A stretch of 64,000 nt of DNA, taken from the NCBI GenBank assembly GCA_037501455.1, contig CM074865.1:31602501-31666500 (forward strand), written 5' to 3'. The translations under genes and the position numbers were made by a program. Shown one piece after another: positions 1-10,262 of the stretch; position 1 is the stretch's first letter; each line of letters begins with the position of its first letter. The stretch comes from Lantana camara. Lineage: Eukaryota > Streptophyta > Magnoliopsida > Lamiales > Verbenaceae. The notes under the pieces are model-generated. The model had not been told where the DNA came from. It saw only the letters and a program-made list of their open reading frames with translations, and ran no database searches.

Positions 1-498
1 TTCTTGATGCCGAGAATGAAAGGAAGCAAACAAGTTGGGAGATTTTTGGATGAAATGAGAGTATGGAAGCTTGGAGATGCATATCACGTAACAACCACTT
101 TTTGGAATGAGTGAAATGTCCAATTTTGCCAATTAATCCTCCAAGGATTCAAGTTATGCAATTGAGTATATAAGTTTTGAAATATGCTCAATTAAGTCCT
201 TAAAAGATTATGCAATTAAGTCCCTAGAATTTAAAGAAATATTCAACTAGGGATAATTTGGTAATTTGAAACGCTCCCGATTATGGTTTCATGCAATAAA
301 TATTTTTCCGTGTCATGAAATAATATTTTCAATGCTATGAATTCACATAATTCACAAAATAATGTTTCATGAATTTTTATAAAAATATGAGATGCCACGT
401 AAGCATATATTATGAAATTAAAGAATAAGTAAATAAATCCTATGCTCAAAACTCACACGTGGCGTGCTTACCTGTTCATCCGGAACCGGGGCATTACA
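1..498 (-). mobile_element. Tekay-type gypsy LTR, terminal fragment cut by the window edge
   Basis: Nearly the same sequence as 12,423-12,920 and 19,110-19,608, the outer ends of the two LTRs of the minus-strand element described below. It ends in GGGGCATTACA, followed by CTACA at 499-503, which is the target-site duplication of that element. Only the 5' part of the LTR (element orientation) is in the window, so it could belong to a full element, a partial one or a solo LTR. Its position at the same LTR/internal junction as the complete element at 10,263 shows the two loci are copies of one insertion event. It contains no gene. Confidence 0.9.
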
Positions 499-511
499 CT
501 ACATCCTAAAG

Positions 512-523
512 TGGTATTAGAGT
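512..523 (+). other. Primer binding site, copy A (degenerate initiator tRNA-Met)
   Basis: TGGTATTAGAGT lies 8 bp inside the LTR/internal border. The canonical plant initiator-Met PBS is TGGTATCAGAGC, so two positions differ here and one in copy B (19,622-19,633). It would prime minus-strand DNA synthesis in an active element. Confidence 0.7.
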
Positions 524-689
524 TCTTGGTTGTAAACCAGGAGCTCTAGTGTCGTGTCGGGTCTGTCTAGGTCGTTCGAGTTAGGATTATGTGCTTGTTT
601 ACATTCATTCTCACTTTTATGTGAATTATTTGCATTAATTGTTCACAGGAACATGCACTAAACCCTGCACGCATCGATATTTTGGAATT

Positions 690-705
690 ATTTTTTTATT
701 TTAGG
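690..705 (+). other. Predicted splice acceptor at the gag start, copy A
   Basis: A T-rich run ends in TTTTAG|G directly before the gag ATG at 706. Copy B has the cleaner TTATTTCAG|GATGG (acceptor ends at 19,823). Joined to the donor-like GAAAG|GTAAGT in the upstream LTR, this would remove a leader intron. The splicing is inferred; no transcript evidence is available. Confidence 0.5.
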
Positions 706-1600
706 ATGGCGTCTCAACACCAACATATGCCATCGAAAGAAGTACATGAGAAACAAGTAACCTCGAACTACAAGAAATTTAAAGAGTTTGATCCACTGAA
801 ATGGTTTGGAGGTAACGATGTCGAGGCCAAGGAATGGATTTCCGAGATTACTTGGATTTGGGGTATACTTTCGGGGACGTTACAAGAGATGGTGATTTGC
901 ACATCCCGTTTGCTCCGAGGCCCAGCTTCAAATGGCTTAAAGAAACGAGAATAAAATTTGAAGAATCCGGAGAAGATTTACGTGGGAGAACTTCATCCAG
1001 GAATTTTGCAACAAATATATTCCTCCAAGTGTGATAGTTAAATGACTTCGAGAATTTTTGGATTTTGAACAAGAATTGAAGATGTTAGACGATCTTATAT
1101 TGGAAATTGAAAGTTCAGGAGCCGACAAGGATTGCCCTAAAGTCCGTAGTTATATTCAAGGGCATAGGGATGGTGTTCAACAAATTTTTCAAGCCTCCCC
1201 GGTGCATCAATGGTCCGAGGAAGTTAGAAAGGCGGTTCAAGTGGAACCAGGTAACCAACGATTGAATTCTCACATCTCTTATGTGGGATAAGGGTCGAAT
1301 TCGGGTTCAAGCAAGAGACCCATGTCATTCGAGAAATCTCAACAGTTTCAAGATGTCGACGATACCAAGAAGAAGAAGAAGCTTCGATTACTAAAGTTGG
1401 ATTCGATGACTTCCCCAATGGAATCGATCTAATGTTCGTATTGCCAAGGTCCGAATCATACATAAGAGGCTTATAGGAAAAAGTACGGTAGATGCTTCAA
1501 GTGCAAAGAATCGGGACATTTAGTGAATGGTTGTCTGAAGAATAAGAATCTGAAGCCAACGAAGAGCCGTGGTTCCAAGACATCAAGTCAAGTCTGAGTT
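706..1600 (+). pseudogene. Gag remnant, copy A
   Basis: The ATG at 706 opens a reading frame with a gag-like block ending in a WFGGNDVEAKEWI-type segment. The similarity continues in other frames (FKWLKETRIKFEESGE at about 920-970; a third frame from 1,058 to 1,291), so at least two frameshifts and several stops break it. A clear CX2CX4HX4C zinc knuckle (CFKCKESGHLVNGC) lies at 1,493-1,534, preceded by a broken second knuckle near 1,433. Gag normally forms the virus-like particle and packages RNA. This copy cannot make the full protein. Confidence 0.75.
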
Positions 1601-2175
1601 AAAGATAGTGAAGATGAAGAATTTGATGCCGAGTTTGACACTACCGCCATGGTGAAAGGTACACGAGGCATTCATGGCATCTCATGCATGCATCTTTTAT
1701 TTTATTTCGGGGAAACCCATTTGCTTGATTTGTTTCTCTTCCTTATTGCTTCTTGTTACTTATTTTTGTTACGCTTGTTGTTTTCTCTTACTTGAACTCT
1801 TTTCTTGTAGAGAGTTAGTGAGTTAAGTGCCCGAAAGTGTTGGTGAGTTGTGAGGGTCAAGGTTTCCAGGTGGACTTTTGAAGGCGCCTTGTTCTTGTTG
1901 AGGTAAGGGGTTACCTTAAGGTGTGGGTTAGTTGTTCGAGTGTTGTGCCGAGTTGTTGGTTGCTTTTAGGAGGTCCAGTTGGGGCTCAACGATATTCTCG
2001 GGTATTAGATTGAAGGCTAACCCATTAATATCCTTCATAGACATGGTTAGAAATTCTGGAATGGTGCAACAAGCTTTGTGGCTTGCCTTTAGGGTAACCA
2101 AACGGCCGAGCCAAGCTTGAAGAGATAAAGATCGGAGTAAGGCTCTCTTGATGTTTCCTTGAAGGTTGGAATTTG
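1601..2175 (+). other. Internal region without recognisable coding, copy A
   Basis: This stretch lies where the protease should be, between the gag knuckle and the RT remnant. I could not recognise an aspartic-protease DSG or DTG motif in any frame. It holds T-rich stretches and GTGAG-rich segments. The same DNA is present in copy B at about 20,160-20,710. Confidence 0.5.
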
Positions 2176-2345
2176 TTACCGCTCGATAGGGACATCGAGA
2201 TTGTCGTGATCTTTATCCCGGAGCTAAACCCTATTCGAAGACTCCCTTCCGGATGGCTTTAGCTTAGTTGTTAGAGTTCAAGGCATAGTTCGATGAAGCT
2301 CTTAGAAGGTGGTATCATCCGTTCGAGTACTTCTTTGTGGAGTGC
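2176..2345 (+). pseudogene. Reverse transcriptase N-terminal remnant, copy A
   Basis: Reads as LPLDRDIEIVVIFIP and then, after a frame change, PYSKTPFRMA, matching the conserved LPPEREIEF...PYRMAPAEL start of chromovirus RT that is seen intact in this window at 15,650-15,800. In-frame stops replace conserved residues. It ends in the segment equivalent to GxIRPSxSxWG, where the solo LTR at 2,346 is inserted. The similarity resumes at 5,753. Confidence 0.7.
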
Positions 2346-4039
2346 TGTAGCACCCGGAAAGCGGGCCACCACATCTCCTGCACCTAAACCCGAACCCACG
2401 TATAAAATGGGAAGTCCATACATGAGCCCAAGTCTAAGCGAACGGGAGACCACACACTCACTAGGCTAGGCGGTGCTAAAACTTACTCAGAGCGCGCAAC
2501 AAATAAACAAATAGCGGAAGCAAAGGAGTTCTAATAACATGAAATTCGAAATCAAACATATGCACAAAGTATTTAATTATACAAGTCCATATCGATTCAT
2601 ATTTACATAACAAAATACAATTCAAGATCAAATCATTAAATACATGTCAAAAATATAATGCAATGCACCTAGCACGACCTATACCAAAAAGTGAGACTCG
2701 AACGACCCACTTCTCCGCCTAGCTCGTGCTCAAAAGACCTACAAACTAAAAGTGGTAAAAGAGAGGTGTCAGTCATATCTCGACTGAGTGAGGGGGCTAA
2801 CACACACCCACACACTATACATATAGAGCAAAGCACGTAAAAGATAAAGGTTATGAACCGGGAATAGGTTTTGCATACCAAAACATTTTCATAAAACATT
2901 ACATATCATATACGTATACATTACATTATTAAAGACTCTATTCCCATTCCATAACCCATACATTTCATTAAGCTCGGCGAGTACGAGCATCCACCATTAC
3001 TTCTCATTACATTACACTATAAAACAAAAATGACATTCAATCCTCCCCTTCGGTGATGGAAGGGTCGGCCGACCCTTAACCATCCATTAGTAAATTCCTC
3101 GAGGTGCGATTAACCCACACGAGTGCCATTATAAATTCCTTGAGGGTTAGCTAACCCACACGAGTCCTCCCCGGCTACATACCGAAGGCATCGAAAGCAC
3201 CACGCCTTCCCAACCTCCCGGGGTAGCGTGTAATACCTCGGAGGGAAACCACGTTTAGGCTTAACCCAACGGCCCTCACCGTACTGGGCGTCCTAACCCG
3301 TAGTCTCCATGGATCCAACTTTACCGTTACCTTACCTTTCATTGCATTCTCGCTCATTACCAATCATTAACATTAAACTTTCATTAAAACCATGAGCTCA
3401 TATATTCTCATAGATATAGCCCTTTCGAAAGCCGAAACTTGATAACAAGATCATAAACATATCGTACATTACATATATTTAAGTATATATATATTATATA
3501 GTCGCATGCGGGCTAGAAAACGAGCATTTAAGGGTTTTAGGTCGCTTAACTACAAAGAAAAGAACCTAACCTCACCTTTGAACAAAAGTGTAGTGTGGTG
3601 CGAGAAAACGATCCCAAACAATCTTAAACTTTGGGTACGGCTCCTCCCGGAAGCACCCCTGAGACAAACAAACGTAACACTAAAGACTTAGACTCAATTA
3701 TGTACCATATAGACACACGGCGATGCAATGAATGCGATTTATGCAAATAAAGTGCAAGAAGGTACCACTTAAAGCGTTCAAATTTATATCACGTAAAATT
3801 CGTATCAAATGAATCCATCAAATTAATTCAAGACATTTAACATATAATTCAACATATTCACATAGCATATAAGTCATAAACAATTAGAGAGAAGCCATTT
3901 AAAGAGCATGAAATAAAATACAAAAATCATGTACGCGAGATTGAATTAATCAAGGTCATAACATATATAAACTTAATATAACAATTCCATAATTAAAATC
4001 ATAATATATAGTATACATTATATTACATATACAACTTAT

Positions 4040-4280
4040 AGTATAACATATATATATATATAAACAACTCACGTACACACACATGCACATATTACAAATT
4101 CATATACATATATATATTTACCATGCACACACGTAGAGACAACATACATACATGCACACACATATACACAAATTACATTTACATATACATATATATATAT
4201 ATATATATCATATATAAAACATACACACACAACTTCATGCTCATGTATGCACAAGTAGTCATATATATATATATATATGT
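4040..4280. repeat. AT/CA microsatellite zone in the solo LTR
   Basis: Runs of TA and ACAC alternate (for example at 4,047-4,062, 4,190-4,208 and 4,261-4,277). The equivalent zone in copy B (22,575-22,816) differs in TA run length, as expected for replication slippage after the duplication. Confidence 0.85.
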
Positions 4281-4399
4281 ATTATACACGCAGCAATTGA
4301 ACCAAATTCATGAACATATCAGCACTAAGTTCAAACATATATGCATGCACTAATTAAACAAAATGTACACCAAAAAACAAAAAAAAAATGCAGCCCCAA

Positions 4400-4520
4400 G
4401 GTCTCCCCTCTCGGGGAAAAATTTAGCATAAAAAGGTGCCTTCCCGGGGACAAACATGCAGAATGTTTCTGCATAAAAGTCTCCGACCGGGGACTTTTTC
4501 CTTGCGATTTCTCAGGAGGA
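4400..4520. repeat. CG-rich palindrome cluster, group iv, solo LTR A
   Basis: Three imperfect palindromes of the form GTCYC-n-CCGGGGAC, plus a weaker fourth. In copy B their centres are near 22,950, 22,983, 23,026 and 23,051, giving spacings of 33, 43 and 25 bp. The first three match the 34 and 44 bp spacing of the equivalent cluster in the LTR at 34,935-38,049. Confidence 0.6.
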
Positions 4521-5752
4521 CGTCGCAGCAGCAAAACAATTCAGCAACAGCAGCAGTCCAAGCTAGCAAAAATAGGGGAGAAAAGGTAGAGAGTAGCAGC
4601 AGCAAAGCAAGTATGAAAACAGCAGCAAAACAATGAAATTTCAGTTCATATTTATGCACAGCAGCGGCAAAAACATAACAGCAACAAAGACAGGAAAAAA
4701 CTCAACATATTTATGTCTTTAAACTTGCAAAAATCCCCTGTTTTCCTTCATATAACAATAGCAGCAACGAACAGTAGTTAAGGGTACAAAACAGCAGCCA
4801 TAAACCATGAAAACCAAGCACAGAGTCCACATAAAACAGCCCCATACGTACATGGTAGCATAAATATTCAAGAATTCCATTTAACCTAACTATTCGTCAA
4901 GTATGGTATATTCATGGAATTTCAAACACAAAAAAATGATTCATGTAGGCCAAAATAATCACAAGAACATGGAGATTAAGAATCTTACCTTGATCTTGAA
5001 GCTCAAATTGTATGAAAATGGAGGTTCTTCTTTCTTCCTTTCTTTCTTCTTTCTATTTCCTCCTTTCTTGGCTGAGTGCATCGAGAATCAGTAGGTAGGT
5101 TGAGAGAGAGGATGATTTAGATTATAATTAGTCAAAGAAATGATGAGGATTAGGTCTCCAAGCTCAAACATAGGCCATAGGGGTATTTTAGGGTACGTAT
5201 GGTTGAAATCTACTTTGTCGGGGGTCGAAAGAACATCAAAAAATTATGAAACTTGTTCCATTACGTCCAGATCGTCGAAAGGAGTCCAACGCCACATACA
5301 GAACTCGAATCCGAGTTCCCGAGCTCAAGTTATAAATTAAAATGTACACAAGTGTAGTAAAATGACTTGTTTTCCAAACAAGTCCAAAACTTTCAAAAGT
5401 TGCAATTAGGTCCAAAAAACAAGTTTTCAATTAAGTCCACATATTTAAAATTTATGTAATTACATCCTTAAATCACGTATTTCACATAATTTATGAAATT
5501 AGCATGCTCGGGAATAAAATTCACATATCATAAATTCATAATTCACAAGAATTCACATCATAGTTTCACTTAGGGCATTTTTCTTGACACTTAAAATCAC
5601 ATATTTCACATAATTTCAATTAATTCATATAGAAACAATTAGAAATAAAATATGAATGCATCAAATAAAAATGATAATAAATGAAATTACGGAAAATAAA
5701 CTCACACGTGGTACAAACCTGTACGTCCGAACGAGCGGGGTGTCACAAGTGC

Positions 5753-6445
5753 TCTAATCCTATCTAAGAAAGAAGGGATCTTAGGATGAGTATAAACTAC
5801 TGTGAGCTACATAGGTCAACTGTGGAAGATTAAATACCCTTTGCTCGCTTTGAGAGTTGCGCGTTCTTCTTCAGAGCTTCGTGGTTGGCGTCGAGTTAGG
5901 TTTAACAAGGGTATTATCGACTACGTGTTTGGGAAGAAGAACCGAGAATTACCTCAGAGAATAAGTCTCTAGTGTTATCAGGATTTGACAGAAGATTCGT
6001 CTTTCGAGGGATGGTTATCCCGGTGACCTGAACGACAAGTAAGAGGCACGATTCGAGTGGGAAGAGGTGTTTGAAGAGAGAGTTGCCTTCGATACTGGCT
6101 TTACTTACCCGAGGGTACTCAAAACTACACATTTACAATTGAGGCACTAAGGAAGGCTTTAGTTGCGCGTAGCTTTCAGAAGAGTGTAGTTTATACCTTT
6201 AGTAGTGCAAGGTCACGGAACTACCCACTTATTGTTCAAGAACTTGAGGTGCCGGTAAAGATGTTTTGGCGTAAGAAGAGACATTGTAGACTTCGTGTAA
6301 CAGTGCTTAACGCGCCAACGGTTGAACACCGAACATCAAGAATCGGTAAGTTTCTCCAACTACTTCCGAATTCTATTTGGGAGTACGAGCAAATGGCTGA
6401 AGACTTCGTGTCCGGTTTGCTAAGGCTAAAGAGATCTCAGTGAGA
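5753..6445 (+). pseudogene. Scrambled RT / RNase H / integrase remnants, copy A
   Basis: The RT similarity cut at 2,345 resumes here with RDLRMSINYCELHR (equivalent to [15 protein letters not shown]), then KGYYRLRV, LSGFDRRFV and KxEWEEVFEE-type blocks. These are RT-to-connection landmarks with large parts missing. A short piece at about 6,352-6,442 (IWEYEQMAEDFVSGL) matches the start of the integrase core. Stops and frameshifts are frequent. No complete catalytic triad is visible. Confidence 0.65.
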
Positions 6446-6665
6446 ATTGAGTGGTGGCTCATTCCAATGAGTTGCCCTAATTTCTCCTAGCATGGTGGTT
6501 CGATAAGGCTTCAAGGGCTCGAAGTTTGGAAGAAGAGAAGACCCCTAGAGTTCACTGTTTCCTTGAATCAGAGTGGTGCAGTGAAAGTGTAGAGTGGAGT
6601 TCGTTCTTAGAGTTGCTCAAGACCCTTTAGGACCTGAGGACAGGTCCTTTTGAAGGGGGAGAGGT
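6446..6665 (+). other. 3' internal region and polypurine tract, copy A
   Basis: Non-coding DNA ends in the purine tract GAAGGGGGAGAGGT (6,652-6,665) directly before the LTR start TGTAAC. This is the plus-strand primer site of the element. The copy B equivalent ends at 25,204. Confidence 0.8.
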
Positions 6666-7415
6666 TGTAACATCCCGATTTTTCAGCCATACAGGTATGC
6701 GGTATCGAGAGTGTTACGTGCATGTTTAATTATTTATTTATGCCTTTAAATGTTTATTTAATTGTTTTTGTGCCTATTTGAATCTCTACATGTATTATTT
6801 GTTACGTTTTAATACGTATTTAAACGTTTTGCCCCCCCCCCTTTCTTGATCTGCTAGTCCCCGTATTTGCTCCTAATTTGGTGATTACAGGTTATACATG
6901 AATTACGTGTTATAAGAACATGTTTGCGTGCCCATTATATGTTTTTGAATTTGTTTGACGTGGTCATGGACCATTTTTATGATTTTAGGGATTCGAGGGC
7001 CTAACTAGCTTTAGTGCACCTCGTGTTCCGGAAGGCATAACTTGAGTTAGGGAATTCGGATTCGAATTCTGGAAGAAGCGTAGGATTCACAACGAAGAAA
7101 GAAAGCTAAGGAATCTAACTTTGTGTTTTTCAAAGCCAGTTTGGACCGTCGGTATTTAGCCCGTAATGAGCCTCGCGTTCATTTTTTACCCCTTTGCTCT
7201 AAAATGACCATATCTTCCTCATTTGTTGACCAAATTAAGTCATCCTTGGGCCCTTTCTCCTCACTTAATCCCCTTCCTTTATTTTACCTCTTCATTTCAT
7301 TTTTTAGCAGAAAAAAGGGAGAGAAGCTGCAGCCAACCGAGATAGAAGAAGGAATGAGGAAGCACTATGCCATTTTCACTTTGCAAGCTCGTTTCTCATC
7401 CGATTCGACTCAAAT

Positions 7416-7430
7416 TTGAAAGGTAAGTCC
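7416..7430 (+). other. Conserved splice-donor-like site in the LTR
   Basis: TTTGAAAG|GTAAGTCC, with GT at 7,423. Near-equivalent donors lie at the same relative place in the related LTRs: 25,967 (+), 32,622 (+), 39,293 (+), 4,988 (-), 37,279 (-), 12,316 (-) and 19,004 (-). Conservation across diverged LTRs suggests use, probably as the donor of a leader intron ending at the gag ATG. No transcript data are available. Confidence 0.5.
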
Positions 7431-7847
7431 AGATTTGTGTCCTCCATCTTAGAGTATTTTGCATGCTTTGGCTGACTTGATGAATATTAAGGGTTATAAA
7501 TATATTTGATGACTTCTTACTATTCTTTGAACCAATTCTTGAGTTAAAGCTAGTTTTATGACTCTAAGGCCTTCTCCTATGTTTTTATGAAGTGAAATTT
7601 TGTGACAGGTTGCTGAAAATTAAACCACCATTAATGAATTTTCATGAAGCTTGAGCTTGAAGATGATGTTTGATCCCTTGCCTTTAATCTTGTTTCCTCC
7701 TTGTTTGTGGTGTGTATGGCTGTTATTTCGTGTTTATGTTTGCTTCTTTTTTATGCCCTTTTCATACCTGGAGTTGCTATTTTGGTGTTGTTGCTTTGGA
7801 GATGATGAACAGGGGAGAGGGATGCAAATTTCGTGACTGTTGCAAGC

Positions 7848-7999
7848 AGTCGCGACCGCGACCATTCTCAGGGCATTTTGGGTCATGGCCGCGACTGAAA
7901 AATGGCCTATCTTCAAGCTATAATAGTGGAGGCCTGGTGTTGCTGGTGGTGGTCGCGGCCGTGACCATTTTCTGCCTAAAATCAGTCACGACAGTGACC
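7848..7999. repeat. CG-rich palindrome cluster, group ii, LTR at 6,666
   Basis: Four copies of a motif close to GGTCGCGGCCGCGACC start at 7,848, 7,881, 7,951 and 7,984 (spacings 33, 70, 33). The other LTR copy keeps the spacing exactly (26,392, 26,425, 26,495, 26,528). Many CpG to TpG or CpA changes are visible, as expected in methylated DNA. A possible fifth, weak copy lies at 7,829. Confidence 0.75.
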
Positions 8000-8282
8000 C
8001 TCTTTGTGGCTTAGTTCGAGTTGTTGTTTTGTGTTGCGTGATTTTCGTTTCGTTTGTGTTTTTCGTGAACTGCTTTCTCTTCTTTTACTTCTTATATGTT
8101 GTATACTTGAAGAATTATGTGATACCTGGTCTGTTATGAATTTATTACGTGAATTCGATGTTTTTATACGCATTATATGACCTAATATGTGACACGTGTC
8201 CTTTAACGCGCATGAATGACTCTAACTTTCGTTAAAGTACCTCGTTTGATAATTTCTTGCCTTTTGTAGGATATACATGCAT

Positions 8283-8674
8283 GGGAAATTTTCAAAAATG
8301 GTATACCATCTGCACCCATTTTGCAAGATTGGTACACCAACTATTCCGGTGGCAGATCGACCCCATATATATAAAAAAAGTTGCAATTTTATGCAAAACT
8401 GTCCGGAAAACCACTTCGCTTTCATCAAAACCAATCTGATGTGTAATTGAGTCCTACATGTGTAAAATGAGCTTGCCACATCACATTCATTTACCAAATT
8501 GCAGCTTACGTGGATCATAATCATAATAAGCATTTTTAATCTCATTAGTATTTAAAATAAATTTGACAAAGTAAGAAATAATTAGATATATATATATATA
8601 TATATATATCATAAAAATACATAAAATAAAAAACTTAAAATAATATGTTTTATAATATCTAATTATTTTCACAG
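8283..8674. mobile_element. About 390-bp insertion present only in the LTR at 6,666
   Basis: The sister LTR has about 19 unrelated bases at the same point (26,885-26,903). The insert begins GGGAAATTTT, ends TTTTCACAG and contains a (TA)n run at 8,588-8,610. No terminal inverted repeats or clear target duplication were recognised, so the element class is unknown. A deletion in the other copy is the alternative. Confidence 0.5.
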
Positions 8675-10262
8675 GTGTTATGTGTGTTATTTGAAACTCA
8701 TGAAGTCATTTAACGTAATTTGTGAGACTTAAAACTTGTTAAGAATTTGCATGCATTAAATGACATCTCATTATATTTCTTATACATAATTTGCATTCAT
8801 ATGCATATGCCGAGCGTTTAATTGGTTCATATTGAGTACAAGTTTTTCTTTCGTCTTTGTTTTGTTCAGAGGTTTGTCCCGAGGGAAAGGAGGTGGTCAC
8901 TTAGGTGTCATTTGGCTTGTTTTGCTCGAGCTGGTAGACAAGGTGAGGTTTCGTTCTTTTTAGTTAATATGACCTACAACCCTACCCGAATTTTAAGCCC
9001 TGCATGCTACTACGTATATATATATATATGTACTTAGATATGTGTTTGTTATGTATTTTGTGTGAATTGGCCCTTTTGTTATGAAATCTATTGAAAAGCG
9101 TTTCATATATATGTAAGATATATTTTCGTTCGTTTATTTTGAAAAGCGTTGGTGTGTGTGACTTCAGAACTAGCGAGATTTTTTACTTTTAAATATAAGT
9201 CGTAAAATTATGAAATCTCGAAAATTATGATTTATGACTTACGAATTACGAATTGGGCCCCGGAGAAGTGGTATATGATCTCGGGTCGGCCATGGGGTCG
9301 CCGAGCTCTCTCATCAACACGACTCTAATTATATAGAGAAATTCACCCAACCTTGGGAGGTCGAGGGGAGGTGATTTCTTGAGAACCGGTGGTTAATCCC
9401 CGTCGGGGAGCGGGTAGGATCCCCCGACTCAAACATTATAACGAGAGAACGGGGCTGAGAGGACGTCATCTTATCCCCAAACGGCGAAGGTTGGATTGTT
9501 TATGAACTTTGCTTTTTTTGATTTCGATTATGATATGAAAGGAGTTAGGTTGGTTAGAAACTCGATCTCGTCGAGTTCTTTGATTTTGATTATGTTTGTG
9601 GTTTTTGAAACGGGAGTGGATTTACAATTTCTAAAACTTGGTTATCTTGGGCTTTTGGCCATAAATCTTTTCTATATTTAGTATCACGGACATAAATGTT
9701 TTAGATTGCAAAAACCACGCCCTGGTTCATAAACTTTTAAATTTGAATATGCTCTGTTCTTATATTACGTACGTGTGAGTGTGTTAGCCCCCTCACCAGC
9801 CTTTAGGACTGACCTCTCCTCGTTGTTTTCTTTTTTCCCCTTTTTGTCTCTTGAGTTGCAGGTGCGGGTCGTCTGTTCGAGCTAGGCGGCGGTCTTTTAT
9901 TTTGGGTTGTTCGAGTTCTTAGTAGAGTCCTTTGCATACTTCGCATCTTTATTTATGAATTTTGGAATTACGTATAAGATATGTTTTAAAATTTGAACTT
10001 TGGAATTTGTATGAATTAATTTGGTCGGTTTGGGCTTAGCATGTATAACTTGATTTATTATATCCCTAATATAATAGCATGTATGTTTGCATATTTGAAA
10101 TCCTGGTGCTTTCGCATGTGTATTTGTTTATTTCGCGTACTCTGTTTTAGGGTTTAGGCTGTCTAGCCACCGTAGCTTGGTGCGTGTGAGTAGTTTCTAT
10201 TCCATTACACGTGTCGGGCTATGGTACAGGGGATGTAGTGCTCTTCGCTCCGGGGTGCTACA

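Larger units (their letters stand above)
2346..5747 (-). mobile_element. Solo gypsy LTR nested in the RT remnant, copy A
   Basis: TGTAGCACCC...GGGGTGTCACA, 3,402 bp, bounded by a perfect 5-bp duplication AGTGC (2,341-2,345 and 5,748-5,752). No PBS, PPT or coding lies inside, so this is a solo LTR left by LTR-LTR recombination. In its own (minus) orientation it starts TGTGACACCCC and ends GGGTGCTACA, the terminal pattern shared by the other gypsy LTRs in the window. It holds AT/CA microsatellites (4,040-4,280), a palindrome cluster (4,400-4,520), CAG/AGC-rich DNA (4,525-4,680) and a donor-like AAG|GTAAG at 4,988 (minus). Short open frames inside it are not convincing genes. Confidence 0.92.
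499..10262 (+). mobile_element. Defective Ty3/gypsy element, tandem copy A (internal region plus LTR)
   Basis: Internal region 499-6,665 and LTR 6,666-10,262. Visible parts in order are a PBS-like site, splice acceptor, gag remnant with zinc knuckle, RT N-terminal remnant, nested solo LTR, further RT/integrase scraps, polypurine tract and LTR. The pol scraps are too short and too broken to encode enzymes, so the family can only have moved with proteins supplied by relatives. The remnants resemble chromovirus gag-pol. The same structure recurs at 19,609-28,514 (copy B). Confidence 0.85.
6666..10262 (+). repeat. LTR of the defective gypsy element (3' of copy A, 5' of copy B)
   Basis: 3,597 bp, TGTAACATCCCG...GGGGTGCTACA. 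It serves both copies: it follows the PPT of copy A, and in the tandem array it is the 5' LTR of copy B, separated from that internal region by the chromovirus at 10,263. Internal landmarks are the shared GGAAGGCATAACTTGAGYT block (7,030), a donor-like GAAAG|GTAAGTCC (GT at 7,423), the palindrome cluster (7,848-7,999) and an insertion absent from the other copy (8,283-8,674). The LTR at 25,205 is 287 bp shorter, mostly because of that insertion. Confidence 0.9.

Noticed and set aside
4123..4353. Short open frames rich in Tyr/Ile/His in the solo LTRs
   Set aside because: They are translations of TA and CA microsatellites.
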